10,904 nt of DNA, from contig JAUVAE010000012.1 of the NCBI GenBank assembly GCA_030591905.1, positions 1 to 10,904 of the forward strand. Direction: 5' to 3'. Both the position numbers and the translations under genes were made by a program. The DNA is from Candidatus Komeilibacteria bacterium. GTDB lineage: Bacteria > Patescibacteriota > Patescibacteriia > UBA1558 > S5-K13. Positions 1 to 4,473 of the stretch are shown piece after piece. Numbering within the stretch: position 1 is the first letter of the stretch; each line of letters begins with the position of its first letter. Below the pieces are notes generated by a model. That model ran no database searches. It was given only the letters and a program-made list of their open reading frames with translations, and was not told the origin of the DNA.

Positions 1-1
1 A

Positions 2-178
2 TCAGAAATTGAAGAATTAGTTGAAAATATTATTAAAAATAACCCTGAACAAGTTGAGCAATATCAGAACGGAAAAGTTAATCTAATAAAATACTTTGTA
101 GGAATGTTAATGAAAGAATCTCATGGTAAATCTAATCCGCAAGTAGGAGAAGAATTATTCAAAAAAAAGTTAGATTAA
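2..178 (+). CDS. gatB: Aspartyl/glutamyl-tRNA amidotransferase subunit B, C-terminal end (partial)
   Basis: The left edge holds the last 58 codons of a gene read in frame 2 and ending in TAA. The peptide begins SEIEELVENI and ends with GKSNPQVGEELFKKKLD. The run of a tyrosine/glycine-rich turn, a VGMLMKES helix and the GKSNPQ-x-x-x-EL tail is the signature of the GatB/YqeY C-terminal helical domain, which contacts the tRNA elbow in the GatCAB complex. GatCAB converts Glu-tRNA(Gln), and often Asp-tRNA(Asn), to Gln-tRNA(Gln) or Asn-tRNA(Asn) in the cytoplasm of bacteria lacking the direct synthetases. The catalytic cradle domain lies outside the window. A free-standing YqeY protein could end similarly, but the GKSNPQ tail fits GatB better. 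The gene is convergent with pyrI and followed by a hairpin terminator. Confidence 0.85.
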   Translation, partial: SEIEELVENIIKNNPEQVEQYQNGKVNLIKYFVGMLMKESHGKSNPQVGEELFKKKLD

Positions 179-203
179 GTCTAAAATTTTTAGATAAATA
201 AAT

Positions 204-237
204 AAGCCTTCTTGTTTTTACAAGAAGGCTTTTTGTT
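204..237. terminator. Rho-independent terminator between convergent gatB and pyrI
   Basis: An 11-bp perfect stem, AAGCCTTCTTG (204-214) with CAAGAAGGCTT (221-231), encloses a 6-base loop and is followed on the + strand by a T-rich tract ending at 237. It lies 25 bases after the gatB stop. On the - strand the same stem starts just past the pyrI stop and is followed by ATTTATTTA, a weaker U tract. It is therefore a strong terminator for gatB and probably also serves pyrBI. Confidence 0.9.
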
Positions 238-689
238 TACATTTTAATTTTTACCTCACCAATAAGGTATTTTTTCTCACAATAATGACATTTAACTTCA
301 ACATCACCATTTTCTAAAACTTCAAATTTTGTAGCAACATCTTCTTCATTGGTGATGCATTTTGGGTTTGGACAGGTTATAACTTTTTCTACAAGTTCAG
401 GAAGAATAACCTGATCTTTCCTTGTTATTTCTCCGTCTTTAATAATAGAAATAGTCGCACCAAAAGCAATTAGAGCAATAACATTTAATTGTTTTAAGCT
501 TAATTCCAAGTTTTCAAACATAAGCATGTCTTTTTTACCCAGTTTCTCACTACTTAAATTTTTCCCTAAAAACATCTTTTCTTCTGATGAAGGTAAATTA
601 AGCATCTCCCACACATTTTTTCCTTTGCCGGCTGGAATATGATCAATAACTGTTCCGTTCTTTATAGGATTTATTGCTTTTTTTCCCAT
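237..689 (-). CDS. pyrI: Aspartate carbamoyltransferase regulatory chain
   Basis: This 150-residue protein matches the regulatory chain of class B aspartate transcarbamoylase along its whole length (the E. coli protein is about 153). It has no catalytic activity; it binds nucleotide effectors and bridges catalytic trimers. The N-terminal allosteric domain shows the conserved GTVIDHIPAG stretch (residues 12-21) and the NL-S-x-x-x-G-KD segment near 44-54. The C-terminal zinc domain has four cysteines as CPNPKC (106, 111) and CHYC (134, 137), the structural zinc site at the interface with PyrB. Its ATG shares one base with the pyrB stop (TAATG), and a GGGAGG lies 6 bases upstream inside the last pyrB codons, so translation is probably coupled and the subunits made in step. 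It ends at the terminator shared with gatB. Effector specificity cannot be told from the sequence. Confidence 0.96.
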   Translation of the reverse strand: MGKKAINPIKNGTVIDHIPAGKGKNVWEMLNLPSSEEKMFLGKNLSSEKLGKKDMLMFENLELSLKQLNVIALIAFGATISIIKDGEITRKDQVILPELVEKVITCPNPKCITNEEDVATKFEVLENGDVEVKCHYCEKKYLIGEVKIKM

Positions 690-1597
690 TATACGCCTCC
701 CAGTAAAATAGTAATAATTGCTTGTCGCATATAAACTCCATTCTGAGCTTGCTGAAAATAGTAAGCATACTTAGTATCGTCAACATCGCTTGATAGTTCA
801 TCTACTCGAGGAAGAGGATGAAGGACTTTTAAATTAGGCTTAACATGGCTTAACATTTCTTTAGTCAAACAATAAGATCCTTTGACTTTTTCATAGTCTT
901 CCGGAGAAGCAAATCGTTCTTTCTGAATTCTAGTTACATAGAGAATGTCTAATTCGCTAAGTATCTTAATATCCATATCCTCATCAAACTCATTAAAACG
1001 AATTTTTTTCTCATGTAAAAATTCTTTGATGTTTTTTGGAATGCTTAAAAAAGTAGGTGAAAAAAATTTAAACTTAGCACCAAACAAAGACATAGCTTGA
1101 ACTAAAGAGTGAACAGTTCGACCAAAGCGCAGATCCCCAGCAATTCCAATCTTCAAGTTTTCCAAAGTCCCTTGAGTTTTTTGAATAGAATATAAATCCA
1201 ATAAAGCCTGAGTAGGGTGTTGATTAGCTCCATCGCCAGCATTTACTACTGGAATACCTACTACTTCTGAAGCATAGCGAGCTGCTCCTTCAATCGGACT
1301 ACGCATAATGATGATGTCAGTATATTGAGCAATGGTCTGCAAAGTATCAGCAAATGATTCTCCTTTTTTAGCAGAAGTATCTTTAGTTCCACTCATGACA
1401 ATAGTATTGCCATTCATCCGCTTCATAGCGGTATCGAAAGAAAACATGGTTCTAGTGGATGGCTCAAAAAAAAGTAGTGCTGCCAATCTTCTTTGCATAT
1501 CAGGATTAACTTCACCTTTTTCGATTTGAGAAGCAAGCTTCAAAAGATATAGAATTTCTTCTTTTGACAAATCTCGCATTGAAATTAAATTTTTCAC
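689..1597 (-). CDS. pyrB: Aspartate carbamoyltransferase catalytic chain
   Basis: This 302-residue protein (E. coli PyrB is about 310) catalyses carbamoyl phosphate plus L-aspartate to N-carbamoyl-L-aspartate, the first committed step of de novo pyrimidine synthesis. Visible active-site elements in order are FFEPSTRT (43-50, carbamoyl-phosphate loop), the mobile-loop lysines in AKKGES (76-81), R99 in MRS, HPTQ (127-130), FGRTVHS (158-164), the aspartate-side VTRIQKER (221-228) and HPLPR (260-264). The last two mark it as aspartate rather than ornithine transcarbamoylase. The start is GTG: an AAGGAGG ends 5 bases upstream and no better ATG lies in frame. It is followed with a one-base overlap by pyrI, so the product is expected to be a PyrB/PyrI holoenzyme. 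A consensus-like promoter and a U-rich leader lie upstream. No dihydroorotase or other pyr genes are in the window. Confidence 0.97.
   Translation of the reverse strand: MKNLISMRDLSKEEILYLLKLASQIEKGEVNPDMQRRLAALLFFEPSTRTMFSFDTAMKRMNGNTIVMSGTKDTSAKKGESFADTLQTIAQYTDIIIMRSPIEGAARYASEVVGIPVVNAGDGANQHPTQALLDLYSIQKTQGTLENLKIGIAGDLRFGRTVHSLVQAMSLFGAKFKFFSPTFLSIPKNIKEFLHEKKIRFNEFDEDMDIKILSELDILYVTRIQKERFASPEDYEKVKGSYCLTKEMLSHVKPNLKVLHPLPRVDELSSDVDDTKYAYYFQQAQNGVYMRQAIITILLGGV
696..701 (-). promoter_or_regulatory. pyrI ribosome-binding site inside the pyrB 3' end
   Basis: On the - strand GGGAGG is followed by a 6-base gap and then ATG. It lies within the codons for the final Leu-Gly-Gly of PyrB. With the one-base TAATG overlap it fixes the pyrI start and points to translational coupling. 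Confidence 0.75.
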
Positions 1598-1602
1598 TTT
1601 GT

Positions 1603-1609
1603 CCTCCTT
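1603..1609 (-). promoter_or_regulatory. pyrB ribosome-binding site fixing a GTG start
   Basis: On the - strand AAGGAGG sits 5 bases before GTG (1597-1595), the clearest Shine-Dalgarno match in the window. It decides the GTG start for pyrB. Confidence 0.8.
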
Positions 1610-1654
1610 TTATTTTTTTATTTTAAATTTGCCCAAAAAAAAACTATTATTCAT
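1610..1654 (-). CDS. Possible 14-codon leader peptide of the pyrBI operon
   Basis: Between the pyrB promoter and pyrB, on the - strand, an ATG at 1654 opens a short frame reading MNNSFFLGKFKIKK and closes with TAA at 1612-1610, just before the pyrB Shine-Dalgarno. The first codons overlap a small stem-loop and the Phe-Phe-Leu codons cover a run of nine T (1635-1643). There is no Shine-Dalgarno in front: the predicted transcription start is only about 7-10 bases upstream, so translation would have to be nearly leaderless. A leader peptide running through a U-rich tract is the arrangement used by enterobacterial pyrBI attenuation. Whether this frame is translated is inference; a short open frame of this length can arise by chance in AT-rich DNA. 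Confidence 0.3.
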   Translation of the reverse strand: MNNSFFLGKFKIKK

Positions 1655-1663
1655 AGTATTTTT
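1635..1663 (-). promoter_or_regulatory. Candidate U-tract attenuator or pause site in the pyrBI leader
   Basis: The predicted leader RNA begins AAAAA, then ACUAU (1657-1653), a 5-base loop, AUAGU (1647-1643) and a run of U to 1635. The 5-bp stem can extend by five A-U pairs past one mismatch. It resembles an intrinsic terminator but is weak, with a single G-C pair. It could instead be a UTP-sensitive pause. The position, between a strong promoter and pyrB, makes a regulatory role plausible. Confidence 0.35.
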
Positions 1664-1667
1664 CTTA

Positions 1668-1695
1668 AGTATACATAGCTCAATAAAAATGTCAA
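1668..1695 (-). promoter_or_regulatory. Promoter of pyrBI
   Basis: On the - strand a perfect TTGACA (1695-1690) and TATACT (1673-1668, five of six matches to TATAAT) are separated by 16 bases. The predicted start falls in the A-run near 1663-1660, about 65 bases before the pyrB start. It lies in the gap after the miaB-miaA stop, so pyrBI has its own promoter even if read-through occurs. Confidence 0.75.
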
Positions 1696-1717
1696 ACTAA
1701 ATTTTAAAATTCACTAA

Positions 1718-3964
1718 CTATTCTAAAAACTTTTTAACCAATTTCTCAGCTTCCTGGGTATTTTTAACCCACACAATATCTTTCCGCTTCTTAAACCAAG
1801 TCAATTGTATTTTAGCAAAATGATGAATAGCATTAGAAAGATTATTGAATAATTCTTCTTTATTTATCTGTTTCCGCAGATATTTTGCTACCCAACGATA
1901 TTCTAATCCAAAGTCATCTAAACGCTTCCAAGAGACCCCTTTTTGACGTAATTTTCGTACTTCGAGAACCATTGCTTCCTTTTCTATCCGATGTTTTAAA
2001 CGCTTATCAATTCTATTATAAATTACATCTTTATCAAACTTAATTCCTAAAACTAAAATATCTAAATCTGGTTTTTTAGTTTTCATCTTAGTAATAGAAT
2101 TGCCTGTTTTAGCAATTTCAATAGCTCGAATTATTCTCCGGGGATTATTCAGATCAATTTTTTTAAAAGCCTGAAAATCTAATTTCTTTAATTTATTGAT
2201 TAATACTTTTAATGAAGATTTATTCAACTGGGCTCTTAATTTCTTATTAAATTTCATATCTTCTAAAACATAGCCATCAATAATTGAATTTAAATATAAA
2301 CCAGTACCACCAACTAATAATGGTAATTTATTGTTCATATTTAAATCTTCAATTTTTTGCCAAGCTAATTTTTGCCAATCTTTTAAAGTAATCTGTTCCC
2401 TGGGTTTAGCAATATCTATTAAATGATAAGGAACTCCTTGATAATCTCCCAGGTCCTTACCAGTACCAATATCCATGTCTTTATAGATCTGTCGAGAATC
2501 TGCAGAAATTATTTCACCATCAAACTTTTTAGCAATAGCAACTCCAATTTTAGTTTTTCCACAAGCTGTGGGACCTAAAACTACTATTAATTTATTTTTA
2601 ACTTTTTCAGCCTCCATACTCCAGTCTAAAGCCTTGGTAATTTTAACGTTTATAAATTTACCCAGCACCTTTTTATCCAAAATGGTGCTGGGCTTGCCCA
2701 AATCTTCTGCAGAAACATTTTTAACTCGTACAGCTTCGTTATTTTTAGTTTTAGCTATAGCAATATTACCTTTAATGTTCTGCACTAAAACCTTGTGCCG
2801 ACTTCCAATAAATCTCTTATTTTTCTGAGCTGATATCTGAGCAACTGTCTTGGTAATTTTTTCATCTCGAGCTCTTTTTTCTTTTTGAGAAATTTCATCT
2901 TCATAAATCTTGTCTGAAACTGTTCCTGGACGAGGAGAGTAGAGCCCGGTAAAAATTGCTGTGAATTTGCATTTTTGAACAGCTTTCAATGATTCTTGAA
3001 AGTCTTCTTTTTTTTCTCCGGGAAAGCCAAGAATAATATCAGTAGTTAAATTAGCTTCAGGAATATATTTATAAATTTGATCAACAATCTTATAAAATTG
3101 CTTCATATTATACTTCCGATTCATTAACTTTAAGATTTTATCGCTCCCAGATTGTAATGGTAAATGAATATGCTTGGAAATATTGTCATATTTAGCAATT
3201 ACTTTAATTAACTTTAAACTAAATTTAGTGGGATAAGGAGAAAGAAAAGTAATCCAAGTCTGAGGTTTTAAAATTGCTATTTGTTCTAATAAGTCTGCGA
3301 AATTTTTTACCCTGTTAAATAATTTCACTGAAGGTGAAATTCCTGCCCCGCAGGATTTAACAGGGTGAATTTTTGATTTCTGATCAGAATTAAGATAAGA
3401 GTTAACTGTTTGACCTAATAAGGTAATTTTTTGAACATCACTACTTAAATTTTGAACCTCTTTTAATATCTTCCGAGCTGAACGATTAATTTCTCGGCCC
3501 CGAGTATATGGTACAGCACAATAAGTACAAAATTGATTACAACCATTAGAAATAGGAATTAATTTCTCCCACGTATTTTCAGATTGCGAATCTATTTCTA
3601 AATATTTATTAGTTCCTGGGCAATAATGATAATGTTGTTGATGTTTTTTTATTAATCTTGGTAATTCTTTAATTTTAGTAATATCAATAATAATATCAAA
3701 GCGATCTTGAAGTTTTTGGACGTCTTTATCCAAAACACAACCAGTTAGAATTTTAATCACATTCTTTTTTAATTTCTTCTGATGAAAGGCTCCATAAGCT
3801 CGATCAATTGCACTTTGGCGAACACTACAAGAGAGCAGAGTAATAATATCTGCTTTTTCCATTTGGGCAACTTTTTCAAATCCACTTGAATTAAAAACAC
3901 TAGCTAATTTCTCGGCATCAGCTTGATTCATCATGCATCCGAAGTATTTTAGATAGTATTTCAT
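1718..3964 (-). CDS. Fused tRNA ms2i6A methylthiotransferase (MiaB-like) and tRNA dimethylallyltransferase (MiaA)
   Basis: One uninterrupted 748-residue frame carries two enzymes. Residues 1-447 form a methylthiotransferase: an N-terminal domain with cysteines 10, 46 and 76 (YFGCMMNQ, LLSCSVRQ, LTGCV) for the auxiliary 4Fe-4S cluster, a radical-SAM domain with C142-x3-C146-x2-C149, and a TRAM-like RNA-binding region from about 383. Residues 456-748 are a full-length MiaA: P-loop GPTACGKT (464-471), ISADSRQIYKDMDIGTGK (486-503), VGGTGLYL (551-558) and NPRRIIRAIEI (607-617). MiaA adds dimethylallyl to N6 of A37 in tRNAs reading UNN codons; MiaB then adds the 2-methylthio group, so the fusion joins consecutive steps in reverse order along the chain. 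Residues 200-219 come from an inserted palindrome and are absent from ordinary MiaB. The ATG at 3964 fits the MiaB N-terminus, but no good Shine-Dalgarno precedes it. Because the MiaB half could belong to a sister subfamily (MtaB, RimO), its exact substrate is inferred mainly from the MiaA partner. Confidence 0.92.
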   Translation of the reverse strand: MKYYLKYFGCMMNQADAEKLASVFNSSGFEKVAQMEKADIITLLSCSVRQSAIDRAYGAFHQKKLKKNVIKILTGCVLDKDVQKLQDRFDIIIDITKIKELPRLIKKHQQHYHYCPGTNKYLEIDSQSENTWEKLIPISNGCNQFCTYCAVPYTRGREINRSARKILKEVQNLSSDVQKITLLGQTVNSYLNSDQKSKIHPVKSCGAGISPSVKLFNRVKNFADLLEQIAILKPQTWITFLSPYPTKFSLKLIKVIAKYDNISKHIHLPLQSGSDKILKLMNRKYNMKQFYKIVDQIYKYIPEANLTTDIILGFPGEKKEDFQESLKAVQKCKFTAIFTGLYSPRPGTVSDKIYEDEISQKEKRARDEKITKTVAQISAQKNKRFIGSRHKVLVQNIKGNIAIAKTKNNEAVRVKNVSAEDLGKPSTILDKKVLGKFINVKITKALDWSMEAEKVKNKLIVVLGPTACGKTKIGVAIAKKFDGEIISADSRQIYKDMDIGTGKDLGDYQGVPYHLIDIAKPREQITLKDWQKLAWQKIEDLNMNNKLPLLVGGTGLYLNSIIDGYVLEDMKFNKKLRAQLNKSSLKVLINKLKKLDFQAFKKIDLNNPRRIIRAIEIAKTGNSITKMKTKKPDLDILVLGIKFDKDVIYNRIDKRLKHRIEKEAMVLEVRKLRQKGVSWKRLDDFGLEYRWVAKYLRKQINKEELFNNLSNAIHHFAKIQLTWFKKRKDIVWVKNTQEAEKLVKKFLE
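2661..2692. repeat. Hairpin-forming inverted repeat inside the TRAM-coding region
   Basis: CCCAGCACC (2661-2669) and GGTGCTGGG (2684-2692) are perfect 9-bp arms. After one mismatch a further TTTT/AAAA pairing leaves a 4-base loop. It encodes about residues 425-435 of the miaB-miaA fusion, a stretch that looks longer than usual for a TRAM domain. No U tract follows on either strand, so it is not a terminator. It may be an old palindromic insertion. Confidence 0.55.
3309..3366. repeat. 58-base three-hairpin palindromic element inserted in frame in the MiaB domain
   Basis: Outer arms ACCCTGTTAAAT (3309-3320) and ATTTAACAGGGT (3355-3366) pair over 12 bp. Between them, with no unpaired bases at the junction, lie two further perfect hairpins: AATTTCAC/GTGAAATT (3321-3328 with 3334-3341, 5-base loop) and CCTGC/GCAGG (3342-3346 with 3350-3354, 3-base loop). 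The result is a perfect three-way junction on either strand. It is locally GC-richer than the gene and supplies about residues 200-219, between the radical-SAM GQTVNSY strand and the NFADLLEQI helix, where MiaB proteins normally have a short loop. The design recalls palindromic elements inserted within genes, such as those of Rickettsia, but I cannot assign it to a named family. Confidence 0.85.
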
Positions 3965-3975
3965 AGTTGTTTTTG

Positions 3976-4000
3976 ACTTTTAACTTGAAACTTTTAACTT
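3976..4000. repeat. Short direct repeat upstream of miaB-miaA
   Basis: ACTTTTAACTT occurs at 3976-3986 and again at 3990-4000, a 14-base period, in the 5' untranslated region of the fusion gene. It replaces any recognisable Shine-Dalgarno. It may be simple-sequence drift in AT-rich DNA. Confidence 0.45.
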
Positions 4001-4013
4001 TCAACTAATCTTC

Positions 4014-4042
4014 AATATACCTACAATTCCCTAAAAAGTCCA
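4014..4042 (-). promoter_or_regulatory. Possible promoter of miaB-miaA
   Basis: On the - strand TGGACT (4042-4037, four of six to TTGACA) and TATATT (4019-4014, five of six) are 17 bases apart, placing the start about 42 bases before the ATG at 3964. In AT-rich DNA such matches are common, so this is tentative. Confidence 0.35.
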
Positions 4043-4053
4043 TAAACAAGTTG

Positions 4054-4075
4054 ACCGAGTCTGACTCGGTTGACA
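4054..4075 (+). promoter_or_regulatory. Palindrome and TTGACA box in the divergent miaB-miaA / small-gene region
   Basis: A perfect 17-bp palindrome, ACCGAGTC-T-GACTCGGT (4054-4070), shares its last base with a perfect -35-like TTGACA (4070-4075) pointing at the small gene on the + strand. The best -10 candidate at 17 bases, TAAGGT, is poor. A smaller inverted repeat, AAACCT-A-AGGTTT, follows near 4088-4100. The palindrome could be an operator shared by the divergent genes or an intergenic repeat; the sequence does not decide. Confidence 0.4.
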
Positions 4076-4132
4076 AAAACCACCATAAAACCTAAGGTTT
4101 AAGTAATAACAAGAAATTAAAAGGGAGGAATA

Positions 4133-4369
4133 ATGGAAGTTATATTTTGGATAATTGGCATCATTATAGTTTTTTATATAATCCTTCTTTTTGATTCTTA
4201 CTCCATACACAAAAAAATTGAAGAAGATGAAAAAAAAACTAAAAACAGGGGTATTTACTATAAAAACTATGGTCCAATTCAAACACCGCCAGACTTTGAA
4301 AAAAATAAACATCTAAGAATAGCAGAACAAAGAAAAAATGGAGTGCCTGAAGAGCATATAGAAAAATAG
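4133..4369 (+). CDS. Small single-pass membrane protein of unknown function
   Basis: This 78-residue protein opens with MEVIFWIIGIIIVFYIILLF, one strongly hydrophobic helix at about residues 3-20. A charged, lysine- and glutamate-rich cytoplasmic-looking tail follows, with KNYGPIQTPPDFEKNKHLR in the middle and a VPEEHIEK end. I see no enzyme motif and do not recognise a family. It is accepted as real because AAGGGAGG lies 4 bases before the ATG, the helix starts at once, and a terminator follows 15 bases after the TAG stop. It is the only complete gene on the + strand, divergent from miaB-miaA and convergent with thrS. A role as a small envelope or membrane-complex subunit is possible but unsupported. 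The overlapping frame on the other strand lacks such signals. Confidence 0.75.
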   Translation: MEVIFWIIGIIIVFYIILLFDSYSIHKKIEEDEKKTKNRGIYYKNYGPIQTPPDFEKNKHLRIAEQRKNGVPEEHIEK

Positions 4370-4383
4370 GAATAAACAAAAAT

Positions 4384-4415
4384 CACCGGCGTTAAATAAC
4401 AATGGTGGCTTTTTT
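4384..4415. terminator. Bidirectional terminator between the small gene and thrS
   Basis: CACC (4384-4387) pairs with GGTG (4404-4407), and an inner GTTA-AA-TAAC (4391-4400) stem lies across a small internal loop. Six T follow on the + strand (4410-4415), and ATTTTTG follows on the - strand. It can serve both the small membrane-protein gene and thrS; the interrupted stem makes it of moderate strength. Confidence 0.6.
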
Positions 4416-4453
4416 ATTTCCTTAATTCATAATACATTATACATAATTCGTAC

Positions 4454-4473
4454 AGACGCAATGCCTTGCGTCT
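4454..4473. repeat. GACGCAA palindrome abutting and completing the thrS stop
   Basis: AGACGCAA (4454-4461) and TTGCGTCT (4466-4473) form a perfect 8-bp stem with loop TGCC. On the - strand it begins in the base after the thrS TAG, and the extended form GTAGAGACGCAA includes that stop codon. No U tract follows, so it is not a typical terminator. Hairpins of the GTAGAGACGC type are widespread dispersed repeats in several bacterial groups, from general recollection; membership here is inference. Confidence 0.65.

Noticed and set aside
1696..1717. AATTTTAAAATT as a terminator after miaB-miaA
   Set aside because: The palindrome has no G-C pairs and no loop or U tract suited to termination; it is expected in AT-rich spacer.
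2568..2640. A separate miaA gene starting at the ATG near 2617
   Set aside because: The frame is continuous with the TRAM domain and there is no stop. The only Shine-Dalgarno-like GGAG on the - strand sits one or two bases from that ATG, too close to work. A fusion is the simpler reading.
4031..4312. A 93-codon frame on the - strand opposite the small membrane-protein gene
   Set aside because: It has no ribosome site, and its low-complexity Phe/Ile/Tyr-rich peptide is what AT-rich antisense gives. The + strand gene has far better signals.
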